Of a stretch of DNA of 64,000 bases, positions 35,992 through 44,812 are shown piece by piece. Numbering within the stretch: the stretch's first letter is position 1; each line of letters starts with the position of its first letter. The stretch is from positions 1-64,000 of the forward strand of contig DATARD010000023.1 in assembly GCA_036264355.1 (NCBI GenBank). The letters are read 5' to 3'. The notes below the pieces were generated by a model. It was not told the origin of the DNA. It was given only the letters and a program-made list of their open reading frames with translations, and did not search any database. The translations under genes were made by a program, and so were the position numbers. The DNA is from UBA5704 sp036264355. Its GTDB lineage: Bacteria > Acidobacteriota > Thermoanaerobaculia > Multivoradales > UBA5704.

Positions 35992-36034
35992 TCATCCACC
36001 GATTTTCCAGGCCGGTTTCTCAAGGAGGTTTCCG

Positions 36035-36829
36035 ATGGACGCTCGCTTTCGACGCGTTGTGGTGATCGTGGCGGTGGCACTGGCAGGAGTGGTCGTCGGC
36101 CGGGTCTCGAAGAGCGCCGAGCCGGGGCCGGCGGACATGGCGGTCCGGCTGGCGCAGGAGATGGCGGCGGATGCGTCGCGCCGGGACGTCAAGAGCCTCG
36201 AGAAGCTCATTCCCCAGACCGACCGGGTGGCCTACGTGAGCAACGGCCATCCGATCACTGGCAAGCAGTATGCGGAAACTCTCGGCGGCTACTACGCGAC
36301 GCTCAAGACCCTCGACTTCAAGTGGGAGCGGTGGGAGGTCTTTCCGGTGGGCGACCGCGCCGCCGTCTTCACCGGATGGGCGAACGTGAAGACGGTCGAT
36401 CTCAAGGGTGAATCCGAGTCGGCCCGCGCTCTCTTCACCATGGTCTTCGCCGACGACGGATCGGGCTGGAAGCGGGTGATCGCCCAGAAGTGGCAGTCCG
36501 AGGTGCCGGCGGTGAGCGCGGTGCACCCGGCCGCGCCGCAGGAGAGCGTGCCGGCGGCGAGCGGGATCTCGGTTCAATTCAATGCGCCGGTGACCGTCAC
36601 CGCCTCGGCGTTCCACCTGGAGTGTCCCCGCGGCACGCCGGTCGCCGCCACCGCGACGCCCGAGCCGGGGTCCGACGGCGGTGCGTTCCTGCTCCGTCCG
36701 GCCAAGAGCCTGCCCGCCGGTGCCGACTGCACGCTACGGGTCGCGGCGGCGCAGGTTTCCGATCCCCGCTTCGGCCAGACCATGGCCGAGGACTACGCCT
36801 TCTCGTTCAAGGTCGCCGCCGGCTCGTGA
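36035..36829 (+). CDS. Exported NTF2-like plus Ig-like domain protein
   Basis: 264 residues from ATG 36035 with AAGGAGG six bases upstream. Residues 5-24 form a signal or membrane anchor (RRVVVIVAVALAGVVVG). Residues about 35-155 look like an NTF2/SnoaL-type cone fold (AVRLAQEMAADASRRDVKSL ... WKRVIAQKWQSEV), a domain often used to bind small molecules. Residues 175-262 form a beta-rich Ig-like (Big_5-type) domain starting GISVQFNAPVTVTASAF. It probably acts in the periplasm or on the surface. No operon partner; function unknown. Confidence 0.75.
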   Translation: MDARFRRVVVIVAVALAGVVVGRVSKSAEPGPADMAVRLAQEMAADASRRDVKSLEKLIPQTDRVAYVSNGHPITGKQYAETLGGYYATLKTLDFKWERWEVFPVGDRAAVFTGWANVKTVDLKGESESARALFTMVFADDGSGWKRVIAQKWQSEVPAVSAVHPAAPQESVPAASGISVQFNAPVTVTASAFHLECPRGTPVAATATPEPGSDGGAFLLRPAKSLPAGADCTLRVAAAQVSDPRFGQTMAEDYAFSFKVAAGS

Positions 36830-36868
36830 TGGTCGTTTGGGCGGTGGCAGGTGGCCTGGGTGGCCCGC

Positions 36869-36933
36869 CCCAACCCAGCCCGTTGGGCTGGGCTAAGGGA
36901 ACACGGCCCTCCGGGCCGTTCGCCCGGGCTCAT
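36869..36933. repeat. REP pair right of the Ig-like gene, flanking the transposase (left side)
   Basis: AGCCCGTTGGGCTGGGCTAA gives a hairpin (CCCAGCCC...GGGCTGGG type), followed by CGGCCCTCCGGGCCG. It matches, in inverted orientation, the sequence at 37388-37446 on the other side of the transposase gene. Confidence 0.8.
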
Positions 36934-37382
36934 TCCCACACATAGCGTTCGTCGTAGGGAATCTGATAGCGCTCCAGGAATTTGCGGAATTCATCCTGGA
37001 AGGAGGTCTGCCGATGATGTTCCTCCTGTTTGTCGATGTAGCGGATGACTGCGTCCGCATCGGACTGGCTGACGGAGAAGGCTCCATAGCCGGTCTGCCA
37101 ATGGAATGATCCCAGCTCATCTCCCTTCGTCTTGAGCCATTTGGATGAACCGGTTTTGACCAGCTCCACGACCTTGGCCATGGTCCGCGTCCGCGACAAA
37201 CCGAAGAACAGATGGACATGATCCTCCACTCCACCAACACGGAGCGGGGGACAGCCAATGTCGTTCAAACCCGTCGCGAGATATTGATGAAGCTCCAGAC
37301 GAATCTCCGGCACAAGAAACGGGATACGATTCTTCGTGCTGAAGATCAGATGTACCAGGATGCGTGAAAACGATTGGGGCAT
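36930..37382 (-). CDS. REP-associated tyrosine transposase (RAYT, IS200-like Y1 HUH)
   Basis: 150 residues from ATG 37382 (GAGGAAA upstream), a usual length for the family. HUH motif: GGVEDHVHLFFGLSRT. Catalytic tyrosine: HWQTGYGAFSVSQSD. C-terminal family block: IRYIDKQEEHHRQTSFQDEF and YDERYVWE. RAYTs are single-domain nucleases that act on REP hairpins. The gene is bracketed by inverted REP hairpins, the arrangement expected for such a unit. The TAGCCCAG core of those hairpins is shared with the larger palindromes in the PKS genes, so this enzyme could be their mobiliser; that link is inference. Confidence 0.93.
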   Translation of the reverse strand: MPQSFSRILVHLIFSTKNRIPFLVPEIRLELHQYLATGLNDIGCPPLRVGGVEDHVHLFFGLSRTRTMAKVVELVKTGSSKWLKTKGDELGSFHWQTGYGAFSVSQSDADAVIRYIDKQEEHHRQTSFQDEFRKFLERYQIPYDERYVWE

Positions 37383-37387
37383 CGGTT

Positions 37388-37446
37388 TCCTCGGTCGGGC
37401 GGCCCGGAGGGTCGCGTTTCCTTAGCCCAGCCCAACGGGCTGGGTT
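37388..37446. repeat. REP pair flanking the transposase (right side)
   Basis: GGCGGCCCGGAGGGTCGC, then TTAGCCCAGCCCAACGGGCT, hairpins in inverted orientation relative to 36869-36933. Confidence 0.8.
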
Positions 37447-37524
37447 TGCCGGTTGGCCGTCTACCCCGGTTCCCGCGCCAACGAGGGATTCAGCGCCGGC
37501 GGGAACGAGGCTCCCGGACTCGCC

Positions 37525-37842
37525 CTAGTTCTTGCCCTCCTGCATCTCGGTGAGCTCGCGGCGCTCTTTGTCGAGAGCGTTCACGGCGTCGGTCTTCTCC
37601 TGCTCGGTGCCCTGCATGGTCTGGATCTCGGCGGCCTTGCGCTCGATGTCGGCCGCCTTCTCCTGGATCTTGCGGGTGCGCTCGGACTCGCTCTCCGAGG
37701 ACGACGCCGCGGAGCCGGAGCTCGCCGCGGGCGGGGTGCCCGCTTTGCCCTGGCACGCTGCGCAGAGCGGCAGGAGGAGCAGGAAGAGAAGAGACAGGAT
37801 CAGCCACGGCTGCGGACGGCGGCACACACGGCTCCCTCGCAT
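37525..37842 (-). CDS. Small lipoprotein with coiled coil
   Basis: 105 residues from ATG 37842, with AGGAGGT four bases upstream. The signal sequence LILSLLFLLLLPLCAAC has a lipobox-like LCAAC with Cys at residue 30. A Ser/Ala/Glu-rich linker follows, then a charged coiled coil (RTRKIQEKAADIERKAAEIQ, and ERRELTEMQEGKN). It should be a periplasm-facing, lipid-anchored protein, somewhat reminiscent of Lpp-like or spacer lipoproteins but without recognised family membership. It lies just downstream of the hybrid kinase gene (30 bases), same strand, so it may be co-transcribed. Confidence 0.8.
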   Translation of the reverse strand: MRGSRVCRRPQPWLILSLLFLLLLPLCAACQGKAGTPPAASSGSAASSSESESERTRKIQEKAADIERKAAEIQTMQGTEQEKTDAVNALDKERRELTEMQEGKN

Positions 37843-37871
37843 GGGGACCTCCTTCGGGGTTGGCGAACGTT

Positions 37872-39503
37872 CTACTGCGAGGGAGCGTAGCACGGCTCGC
37901 GCATGACGCGGCTCAGGACGGTTTCGAGCTCCTGGAGGTTGACCGGCTTGGTGAGATGGGCGAGGAAGCCGGCCTCGCGGCTCTTGCGGATGTCCTCCTC
38001 CATGCCGAAGCCGGTCATGCAGATCGCCCGGACTCCGCCGGGATGGCGGACGGCGAGCTCGCGCATCAGGTCGAGACCGCTGCCGTCGGGCAGGCCGATG
38101 TCGCTGATGACGAGGTCGAACGGCCAGTCGCCGAGCGCCGCGAGCGCGGCCGCGACGGAGCCGGCGGAGCGCACTTGGTGGCCGTAGATCTCCAGCAGGC
38201 CGGCCAGCGCCTCGCGGGTGTCGGCGTGGTCTTCCACCAGGAAGATGCGGAGAGGCTCCCGGCCGCCGGGCTCGCTCGCACGGGGCGACCGGGAGAGCTC
38301 GGCGGGACGGGAGGTCTCGGCGGCCAGGGAGACGAAGAAGGTGGCGCCGCTGCCCCGGCCGTCGCTCTCGGCCCGCAGGGAGCCGCCGTGGAGGTCCATC
38401 AGGGTCTTGCTGATGGCGAGCCCGAGGCCCAGGCCGCCGAACATCCGCGTCACGTCCCGGCCGCCCTGCTCGAAGGCGTCGAAGATCCGGGGCAGTACCT
38501 CGGCATCGATGCCGACGCCGGAGTCGGTGACCTCGATCTCGATCGTGCCGGCCGGTCCGTCGCCGGTGCGCAGCAGGATGCGCCCCTCCTCCGGAGTGAA
38601 CTTCACGGCGTTTTTCACCACGTTCCACAGCACCTGCTGCAGGCGCGCCGGGTCGGCGCGGACGTAGACGCGGCGCGCGTTGAGCTCGGCGGTCACCGCG
38701 ATCCGCTTGGCGTGCAGGTCGCGGTCGCAGATCTCCAGGACCTCGCGCAGCGCCTGGTGCACATCGACCGTCTCGAAGGTCAGATCCAGCTTGCCGCGGG
38801 TGATCCCGGTGAGATCCAGGAGGTCATCGATCAGCCGGGCCTCCAGCTCGACGTTGCGGCGGATCATGGCGAGCGCTTCGCGCATGTCGTCCGGGAGGTT
38901 CTCTTTATGCTCCAGGAGCTGCACGGTGGTCAGCACCGGTGCCAGCGGGGTGCGCAGCTCATGGCTGAGGACGGCGAGGAAATGATCTTTCGCCCGGTTC
39001 GCCGCCTCGGCCAGCTCCTTCGTGTGTTGCAGCTCGGCGGTGCGCTCGGCGACCCGGCGCTCGAGCGCTTCGTTCGCTTCGCGCAGCATCGCCTCCGACT
39101 CGGCGAGCCGCCGCTCGGCCTGGACCGCCTTGAGCACCCGGTCGGCGGCGTGCGGCAGGTACTCCAGGTAGTCGCCGACCTTGGGCACCACGTCGCGCAC
39201 ACCGGCGCGCAGCGCTTCGATGACCTTCCCCTGGTCGCTGAACCCGGTGACCAGGATCGCCGGCAGGTCGGGCCAGCGGTCGCGCAGCCGTTGGTAGACG
39301 TCGAGGCCGGAGACCGGGCCGGCAAGCTGGTAGTCGAGGAGCACCAGGTCGAAGCGCTCGCGGCCGAGCCGGTCGAGAGCTTCCTCCGCGGTCGACGCGA
39401 TGGACGCCGTATAGCCGACGCGCTCCAGGGCGCGCCGTTCCAGGAGGGCGATGCCGCCGTCGTCCTCGAGGATCAGGACGCTGCCTTTAAGGCTGTCCGC
39501 CAT
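37872..39503 (-). CDS. Hybrid sensor histidine kinase: REC-HisKA-HATPase-REC
   Basis: 543 residues, soluble. The N-terminal receiver has acidic LILEDD and phospho-Asp LVLLDYQ. A coiled coil leads to HisKA with HFLAVLSHELRTPLAPVL (phospho-His in SHELRTPL). HATPase has the N box (WNVVKNAVKF), DSGVGI, and GGLGLGLAIS. The C-terminal receiver has FLVEDH, LVISDIGLPDGSGLDLM and the TKP lysine. Two receivers flanking a kinase fit a phosphorelay switch. There is no sensory or membrane domain, so input probably comes from phosphotransfer. The start ATG 39503 overlaps the end of the upstream response regulator by 17 bases. Confidence 0.93.
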   Translation of the reverse strand: MADSLKGSVLILEDDGGIALLERRALERVGYTASIASTAEEALDRLGRERFDLVLLDYQLAGPVSGLDVYQRLRDRWPDLPAILVTGFSDQGKVIEALRAGVRDVVPKVGDYLEYLPHAADRVLKAVQAERRLAESEAMLREANEALERRVAERTAELQHTKELAEAANRAKDHFLAVLSHELRTPLAPVLTTVQLLEHKENLPDDMREALAMIRRNVELEARLIDDLLDLTGITRGKLDLTFETVDVHQALREVLEICDRDLHAKRIAVTAELNARRVYVRADPARLQQVLWNVVKNAVKFTPEEGRILLRTGDGPAGTIEIEVTDSGVGIDAEVLPRIFDAFEQGGRDVTRMFGGLGLGLAISKTLMDLHGGSLRAESDGRGSGATFFVSLAAETSRPAELSRSPRASEPGGREPLRIFLVEDHADTREALAGLLEIYGHQVRSAGSVAAALAALGDWPFDLVISDIGLPDGSGLDLMRELAVRHPGGVRAICMTGFGMEEDIRKSREAGFLAHLTKPVNLQELETVLSRVMREPCYAPSQ

Positions 39504-39945
39504 TGCCTCGCGCCGGCGGCTGGGTGGGCAGGATGGGCAGCTTGACGATCTTCAGGAAGAATCCGAGCCGCTTCACCGCTTCGATGAACTGTTCGTATTC
39601 CACCGGCTTGGTAACGTAGACGTTGCAGCCGAGCTGATAGCAGCGCTCGATCTCGCGGGGATCGTCGGTGGTGGTCAGCATGACGACCGGCAGGGTGGCT
39701 GTCCGCGGATCGTTCTTGAGACGGCGGAGGACCTCGACGCCGTCGACGCGCGGCATTTTGATGTCGAGGAGGACGACACACGGCTCGCGGACCGGGGACG
39801 TGGAGCCGAGGAAGTGGTCCAGCGCCTCCTGGCCGTCGCGCAGGCGGACGAAGCTGTTGTCGAGACCCGCGCGGCGCAGGTTGCGCTCGATGAGCGTGGC
39901 ATGCCCGTCGTCGTCCTCGACCAGGATGATCGTCACTTCGTCCAT
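39487..39945 (-). CDS. Single-domain response regulator (Rcp-like)
   Basis: 152 residues from ATG 39945, with AGGAGA upstream. A single receiver: IILVEDDDGH (acidic pair), VVLLDIKMPRVDG (phospho-Asp), MLTTTDDPREIERCYQLGCN (the insertion typical of Rcp1-type receivers that partner phytochrome-like kinases) and VTKPVEY (Lys). No output domain. The upstream kinase at 39973 has an SHDLRSPL H-box of the type that usually pairs with such receivers; the hybrid kinase downstream is a likely next partner. Confidence 0.93.
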   Translation of the reverse strand: MDEVTIILVEDDDGHATLIERNLRRAGLDNSFVRLRDGQEALDHFLGSTSPVREPCVVLLDIKMPRVDGVEVLRRLKNDPRTATLPVVMLTTTDDPREIERCYQLGCNVYVTKPVEYEQFIEAVKRLGFFLKIVKLPILPTQPPARGNGGQP

Positions 39946-39972
39946 TTTTCTCCTCGGTCTCCTCAGACGGGC

Positions 39973-41607
39973 TCAGACGAACGTCGCGTCCCCCGCGACC
40001 TCGGCCGGTATTCTACCGCCTCCCGTGCCGGGCAGGGTCAGAATGAAATTCGTGCCGACCTCTTCCTTCGAGTCGACGCGGATCTTGCCGCCGTGGCGCT
40101 CGATCACGCGGCGGACGAGCGCGAGACCGATCCCCTCGCCGGGAGCCACGTCGCCGTGCAGGCGCTGGAAGGCGACGAACAGCTTCTCGCGGTAGGGCTC
40201 CGGGATGCCCAGGCCGTTGTCCCGCACCCAGTAGGTTACCGCGGAGCCCGGGCCGCTCTCGCCGCCGATCTCGATGCGGCCGGGGCGGGCAGGGTCGAGA
40301 TAGTTGACCGCGTTGCTCAGCAGGTTGCCGAACACCTGCTCCAACGCGGTGGGATCGCCCCAGCAGGGCGGCAGATCGCCGGCGGTGACCCGGGCGTTTT
40401 TCTGCTCCAGGCTGCTGCGCATCGCATCGACGACGCGGTGGACGACGAGGGTCATGTCGACCTGCTGCCACCGGTACTCCACCCGGCCGGCGCGCGACAG
40501 CCGCAGCAGGGCGTCGATGATGTTGCCCGAGCGCAGCACCGCGGTCTGGATGTAGCGCACCGACTCCATCATGTCGCGGTCGACTCCGTCCAAGCGGCGG
40601 CGGAGGTCCGCGGGCAGGGCCGCCCGGTCGAGAGCGTGCCGCAGCTCAGCGCACGAGTGCTCGAGCTCGCGGCTGAATCCCTGCAGATTGACCAGGGGAG
40701 AGCGCAGGTCGTGGGACACGCTGTAGACGAACGTCTCCACCTCGCGGGTCTTGTACTGCAAGTCCTCGTTGGTGTGCGCCAGCTCCGCGGCGCGGCGTTC
40801 GAGCTCCGTCTTGTAGCGCTGCTCCGTGGCCGCGGCCGCGAGCAGGCGTTCCGCCGTCCGGTGAACCGTCGCGTCGAGCTCCGCGATCTCGTCCTCTCCT
40901 TCCTGGGGAGGAGTGAGCGCCTCATTTCCGGCCAAACGGCGGGCATTGGCGGTGACGATCTCCAGCCGCGAGCTGATGCCGCGGGCGAACGCCCAGGCCA
41001 GGAGACAGGCGGTCACCGCCGCGCCCACCGCCGCGCCCAGGAGAAGCCAGACACGGGCGCGGCGGTTCCGTTCAAGGCGGGCCAGGCGCTCCTGGTCGAG
41101 CCGCTGCTCCTCGCTCAGAATCTCGCCCAGCTTCTGCTGCGCCGCCGCCAGCAACCGCTCACCGCGCAGCTCCCGGACGCGCTCCGCCGCCTCGCTCGTC
41201 CGGCCGGAGCGGACCAACGCCTCCACGCCGGCGATCCAGCTCTCCAGCTCGACGGTGGTCGCTTGGAGCGCGCCGACCCGCTCCTCCTGCGGCGGGTTGT
41301 CGCTGACCAGGCGGCGGAGCTCGCCGATCCCGGCCGCTGCTTTGCCCTGGTCCGGGTCCGGCGCGAAGACGGGGCTGCCGGTGATCACCAGCCCGCGCAC
41401 CCGGTCGCTCTCCTGCACCAGCCGCCGCAGCGCGGTCTCGGCCTGGCTGATCACCACGCGCGTGTGCAACGCCCAACGCTCGGCCGCCGCATTCTCCCGC
41501 TCGATCCACAGCAGGATCCCCAGGAAGATCACCTGGAAGAGGACGGGGGCCGCGATCAGCAGGAGACCTTTGCGGAAGATGGTTTTCACAGTGCGGGAGC
41601 CTATCAT
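39973..41607 (-). CDS. Membrane sensor histidine kinase, CHASE3-HAMP-HisKA-HATPase
   Basis: 544 residues. Membrane segment 1 (LLLIAAPVLFQVIFLGILLW) and segment 2 (WLLLGAAVGAAVTACLLAWA) enclose an all-helical periplasmic region of about 150 residues of CHASE3 type. HAMP-like and coiled-coil parts follow. HisKA: VYSVSHDLRSPLVNLQGFSR (phospho-His). N box: VFGNLLSNAVNYLDP. DNGLGIP and GEGIGLAL ATP loops complete the catalytic domain. The start ATG 41607 has only a weak ribosome site; a GTG at 41589 is possible. First gene of a three-gene two-component operon. The ligand is unknown. Confidence 0.92.
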   Translation of the reverse strand: MIGSRTVKTIFRKGLLLIAAPVLFQVIFLGILLWIERENAAAERWALHTRVVISQAETALRRLVQESDRVRGLVITGSPVFAPDPDQGKAAAGIGELRRLVSDNPPQEERVGALQATTVELESWIAGVEALVRSGRTSEAAERVRELRGERLLAAAQQKLGEILSEEQRLDQERLARLERNRRARVWLLLGAAVGAAVTACLLAWAFARGISSRLEIVTANARRLAGNEALTPPQEGEDEIAELDATVHRTAERLLAAAATEQRYKTELERRAAELAHTNEDLQYKTREVETFVYSVSHDLRSPLVNLQGFSRELEHSCAELRHALDRAALPADLRRRLDGVDRDMMESVRYIQTAVLRSGNIIDALLRLSRAGRVEYRWQQVDMTLVVHRVVDAMRSSLEQKNARVTAGDLPPCWGDPTALEQVFGNLLSNAVNYLDPARPGRIEIGGESGPGSAVTYWVRDNGLGIPEPYREKLFVAFQRLHGDVAPGEGIGLALVRRVIERHGGKIRVDSKEEVGTNFILTLPGTGGGRIPAEVAGDATFV

Positions 41608-41663
41608 CCGCTATCATCCGGATACCGCTTGCAGCTTCGGCGCAATCTCATTACCATCGGTGC

Positions 41664-43526
41664 ATGCACGCATCTTCCGCGATCTCCCGTCTCCTGCTCT
41701 CCTCCGCGATTTCTGCTGTTTTCACTGCTGGCGTGGCCCATGGAGCGGACTGGCCGCAGTTCAATCTCGACGCGCGGCACAGCGGCGCGAGCGCGCAAGA
41801 GACGGCGCTCCACGCCGGCAACGTGACGACCCTGCACATGGTCTACAGCGTGGCGCTCCCCGCCATCGCCGACGGCGCGCCGGCTTTCCTGGCCGGGGTG
41901 TCGACCGCGGGCGGGGTGAAGGACCTCCTCTTTTTGACCACCAAGGACGGCCGCATCCTGGCGGTCGACGCCGCGACCGGAACGATCGTGTGGTCGAAAC
42001 AGCCGGCGACCACGCCGCGCTACACCACCTCGATGCCGGCGATCGATCCGAGCCGCCTCTACGTCTACTCCTATGCGCTCGACGGCAAGGTGCACAAATA
42101 TCAGGTCGGGGACGGCACCGAGATCACCACCGGCGGCTGGCCGGAGGTGACGACGCTCAAGCCGGACGTGGAGAAGTCGTCTCCCGGGCTGACCGTGGCG
42201 ACCGTCGCCGGCGGCACCCAATATCTCTATGTCGGCAATGGCGGTTATCCCGGCGACGCCGGTGACTATCAGGGGCACATCACGGCGATCAACCTCGCGA
42301 CCGGCGCGCAGAAGGTGTTCAACGCCGCCTGCAGCGACCAGACGGTCCACTTCGTCGAGGGCGGGAGCCCCGACTGCGTCGGGCACGTGCAGACCGCCAT
42401 CTGGGCGCGCTCCGGCGTGGTCTACGACTCCGACAACGAAAAGCTGTTCATGGCGACCGGCAACGGCGACTACGACGGCAACACGGTGGGTGGCCATGAA
42501 TGGGGAGACAGTGTCTTCGCCCTCCACACCGACGGCACCGGGAGCGGCGGCGTGCCGGTGGACACCTATACGCCGACGGAGTTCCAGACTCTCCAGAACA
42601 CCGACGCCGACCTCGGGAGCACCGCCCCCGCCATCCTGCCAACGCCGCCCGGCAGCCGGTTCGCCCATCTCGGCGTGCAGAGCGGCAAGGACGCGAAGAT
42701 CCGGCTGCTCAACCTCGACGACCTGAGCGGCCTCGGCGGCCCGGGGCATCTCGGCGGCGAGATCCAGAAGATCTCCGTGCCGCAGGGAAGCGTGGTGCTG
42801 ACCGCGCCGGCGGTCTGGACCGATCCGGTCGACGGCACCACCTGGACCTTCATCGGCAACGGCGCCGGGCTCTCGGCGTTCCAGGTGGCGGTGGACGGCT
42901 CCGGCAACCCGACGCTCACCACCAAGTGGACCATCTCCGGCAGCGGCAGCTCGCCGCTCCTCGCCAACGGCACCCTCTACTGGGCGACCAGCAACAAAAT
43001 GCGGGCGATCAATCCGCGCACCGGCGCCCTATTGTGGAGCGACGCCACCTTCGGCGGCGTCCACTGGGAGAGCCCGATCGTCATCCAGGGCCGGCTCTAC
43101 GCCACCGACGAGGGCGGCAAGCTGTGGGCCTGGGCGCCGGCCGCGGCGCCGCCGCTCGATTACTACACCGTCACCCCGTGCCGCGCCATCGACACCCGCC
43201 AGGCGGCGGGCCCAGCCGGCGGACCGTCCCTCGCCGGCGGCGCCAAGCGCGGGTTCGTGATCGCCGGCCAGTGCGGCGTTCCAGCCGATGCGCTGGCGGT
43301 CGCCGCCAATGTCACCGTCGTCGCGCCGGCCGGCCCGGGCGACCTGCGGATCGGCCCCTCCGGCTTCGCGGCGCAAACCGCGGCGATCAACTTCGCCGCC
43401 GGGCAGACGCGCGCCAACAACGCCATCATCGCCCTCACCGGAGATCCCCTCGGCAGCCTCGCCGTGCAGGCCGACCTCTCCGGCACGGTCGATCTGGTCT
43501 TCGACGTCGTCGGCTATTTCAAGTAA
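41664..43526 (+). CDS. Exported quinoprotein-like beta-propeller protein with extra C-terminal domain
   Basis: 620 residues. The signal peptide ends at AGVAHGA near residue 27. From ADWPQFNLDARHSGAS on, repeated WxxxT/AxDPxxG-type blades (LFLTTKDGRILAVDAATGTI, LYWATSNKMRAINPRTGALL) form a PQQ-type or BamB-like propeller. The last 120 or so residues (YYTVTPCRAIDTRQAAG to LVFDVVGYFK) are a separate Cys-containing beta domain that I have seen at the ends of exported acidobacterial proteins, perhaps a surface-attachment module. PQQ-binding residues were not verified, so enzymatic activity is uncertain. Divergent from the sensor kinase at 41607. Confidence 0.85.
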   Translation: MHASSAISRLLLSSAISAVFTAGVAHGADWPQFNLDARHSGASAQETALHAGNVTTLHMVYSVALPAIADGAPAFLAGVSTAGGVKDLLFLTTKDGRILAVDAATGTIVWSKQPATTPRYTTSMPAIDPSRLYVYSYALDGKVHKYQVGDGTEITTGGWPEVTTLKPDVEKSSPGLTVATVAGGTQYLYVGNGGYPGDAGDYQGHITAINLATGAQKVFNAACSDQTVHFVEGGSPDCVGHVQTAIWARSGVVYDSDNEKLFMATGNGDYDGNTVGGHEWGDSVFALHTDGTGSGGVPVDTYTPTEFQTLQNTDADLGSTAPAILPTPPGSRFAHLGVQSGKDAKIRLLNLDDLSGLGGPGHLGGEIQKISVPQGSVVLTAPAVWTDPVDGTTWTFIGNGAGLSAFQVAVDGSGNPTLTTKWTISGSGSSPLLANGTLYWATSNKMRAINPRTGALLWSDATFGGVHWESPIVIQGRLYATDEGGKLWAWAPAAAPPLDYYTVTPCRAIDTRQAAGPAGGPSLAGGAKRGFVIAGQCGVPADALAVAANVTVVAPAGPGDLRIGPSGFAAQTAAINFAAGQTRANNAIIALTGDPLGSLAVQADLSGTVDLVFDVVGYFK

Positions 43527-43564
43527 GCCTTGTCTGGAACGCCCCTTGCAGAGCGCTCGGGGCG

Positions 43565-44473
43565 ATGCGAATCATTGTCCTGATGAATCAAGCGGCGGGA
43601 ACCGCCAGCAAAGAAGAAATTTCGGCCGCAACCGTCGAAGCGGCGTTCCGTGCCGCCGGAGTCGACGCGACCGTGGAGCAGGTGGACGGGAAGGCGATGG
43701 CGGCGCGGGCGCGGGCTGTGCTCGACGACGGCTTCGACGCCATCGTTGCCGCCGGCGGCGACGGCACCGTCAGTTGCGTCGCTGGCGTCGTGGCGGGAAC
43801 GCAAATGCCGCTCGGCGTCCTGCCGCTCGGAACGTTGAACCATTTCGCCAAGGACATCGGCATTCCCGCCGACCTCGAAGCCGCGGCGCAGACCATCGCC
43901 GCCGGCCATGTCCGCGCGCTCGACCTCGGCGAGGTGAACGGCGAAACCTTCATCAACACCTCGTCGCTCGGCTTCTACCCGCCGATGGTGCAGGAGAGGG
44001 ACCGCCAGCGCAAGCGCCTCGGGCGCGGCAAGTGGACAGCGGCCCTCTCGGCGCTGTTCAAGGTGCTGCCCAAAGTGCATGCCCTCCGCCTCGCGATCAC
44101 CGTCGACGGGCAGACCCTGCACCGCACGACGCGGCTCGTTTTCGTCGGCAACAACGAATACAAGATGAGCGTCTTCACCCAGGGGGAGCGCAAAGGGCTC
44201 GACAGCGGTTTTCTCTACCTCTACATGGTGAAACGTCCCAGCCGTCTCCTCCTGGTGCGTCTCGCCCTCCGCGCGCTGGTCAGCGACGCCGGCAACACCA
44301 AGGATTTCGAGTCGTTCTGCGTTCCCTGCTTCACGATCGAGTACCGGAAGAAGTCGGAACGCAAGATCCTCGTCTTCCTCGACGGCGAGGTGAGAAGCCT
44401 CGCGCCGCCCCTCCGCTACCGGGTGCGTGCGAAGGATCTCCGGGTCCTGGCTCCCGAGCCGGACCCTGCTTGA
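43565..44473 (+). CDS. Diacylglycerol kinase-like lipid kinase
   Basis: 302 residues from ATG 43565 (a longer open frame upstream overlaps the propeller gene and is antibiased). MNQAAG replaces the usual N-x-x-A/S-G phosphate-contact motif. The nucleotide loop GGDGTVS and PLGTLNHFAKDIGIP are the DAGK/YegS family signatures. LGFYPPMVQERDR and FLDGE near the end complete the fold. It probably phosphorylates diacylglycerol, sphingoid bases or a related lipid on the cytoplasmic face. tRNA-Pro follows after 49 bases. There is no evident link to the lipopeptide synthetase. Confidence 0.88.
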   Translation: MRIIVLMNQAAGTASKEEISAATVEAAFRAAGVDATVEQVDGKAMAARARAVLDDGFDAIVAAGGDGTVSCVAGVVAGTQMPLGVLPLGTLNHFAKDIGIPADLEAAAQTIAAGHVRALDLGEVNGETFINTSSLGFYPPMVQERDRQRKRLGRGKWTAALSALFKVLPKVHALRLAITVDGQTLHRTTRLVFVGNNEYKMSVFTQGERKGLDSGFLYLYMVKRPSRLLLVRLALRALVSDAGNTKDFESFCVPCFTIEYRKKSERKILVFLDGEVRSLAPPLRYRVRAKDLRVLAPEPDPA

Positions 44474-44522
44474 CAGAGGTGCCTGGGACCGGATACAAAC
44501 ACCTCCGCCTCGCAGTTCCGGT

Positions 44523-44599
44523 CGGGACGTGGCGCAGTCTGGTAGCGTACCTGAATGGGGTTCAGGGGGTCCCGAGTTCAAATCTCGGCGTCCCGACCA
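44523..44599 (+). tRNA. tRNA-Pro, anticodon GGG
   Basis: 77 bases with all arms: acceptor CGGGACG / CGTCCCG, D stem GCGC/GCGT, anticodon stem CCTGA/TCAGG around loop ATGGGGT (anticodon GGG), T stem CCGAG/CTCGG around TTCAAAT, discriminator A, and an encoded CCA. Confidence 0.96.
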
Positions 44600-44724
44600 A
44601 TTAACCATGAATTTTCAAAGAGTTAGCTGAGCAGCCTTCAGCGCTCATCGCAACTGGTAATTTCCTCCGCAGGTCAGGATCGCGAGAAGAGCGGTCTCCC
44701 CCAGGGCTTCGCGTTCCGGCGCAA

Positions 44725-44753
44725 TTGACAAACCGTCTGAACCAGGCTATCTA
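44725..44753 (+). promoter_or_regulatory. Candidate sigma-70-type promoter of the megasynthase gene
   Basis: TTGACA at 44725-44730 is a perfect -35 box; 17 bases later comes TATCTA (44748-44753) as a weak -10. Transcription from about 44760 would leave a leader of some 50 bases before the TTG start at 44813. Confidence 0.45.
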
Positions 44754-44812
44754 CACGGGCCGCTTGTTTTCGGAATGTCTTTCCGAAGCGCGTATGCCCG
44801 AGGGAGGCTGAC

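Noticed and set aside
37846..38628. Long N-terminal extension of the small lipoprotein
   Set aside because: Antisense-like, Arg-rich and overlapping the hybrid kinase in another frame; the ATG at 37842 has AGGAGGT and a lipoprotein signal.
42500..43564. Upstream extension of the lipid kinase frame
   Set aside because: Overlaps the beta-propeller gene in another frame; homology begins at the ATG at 43565.
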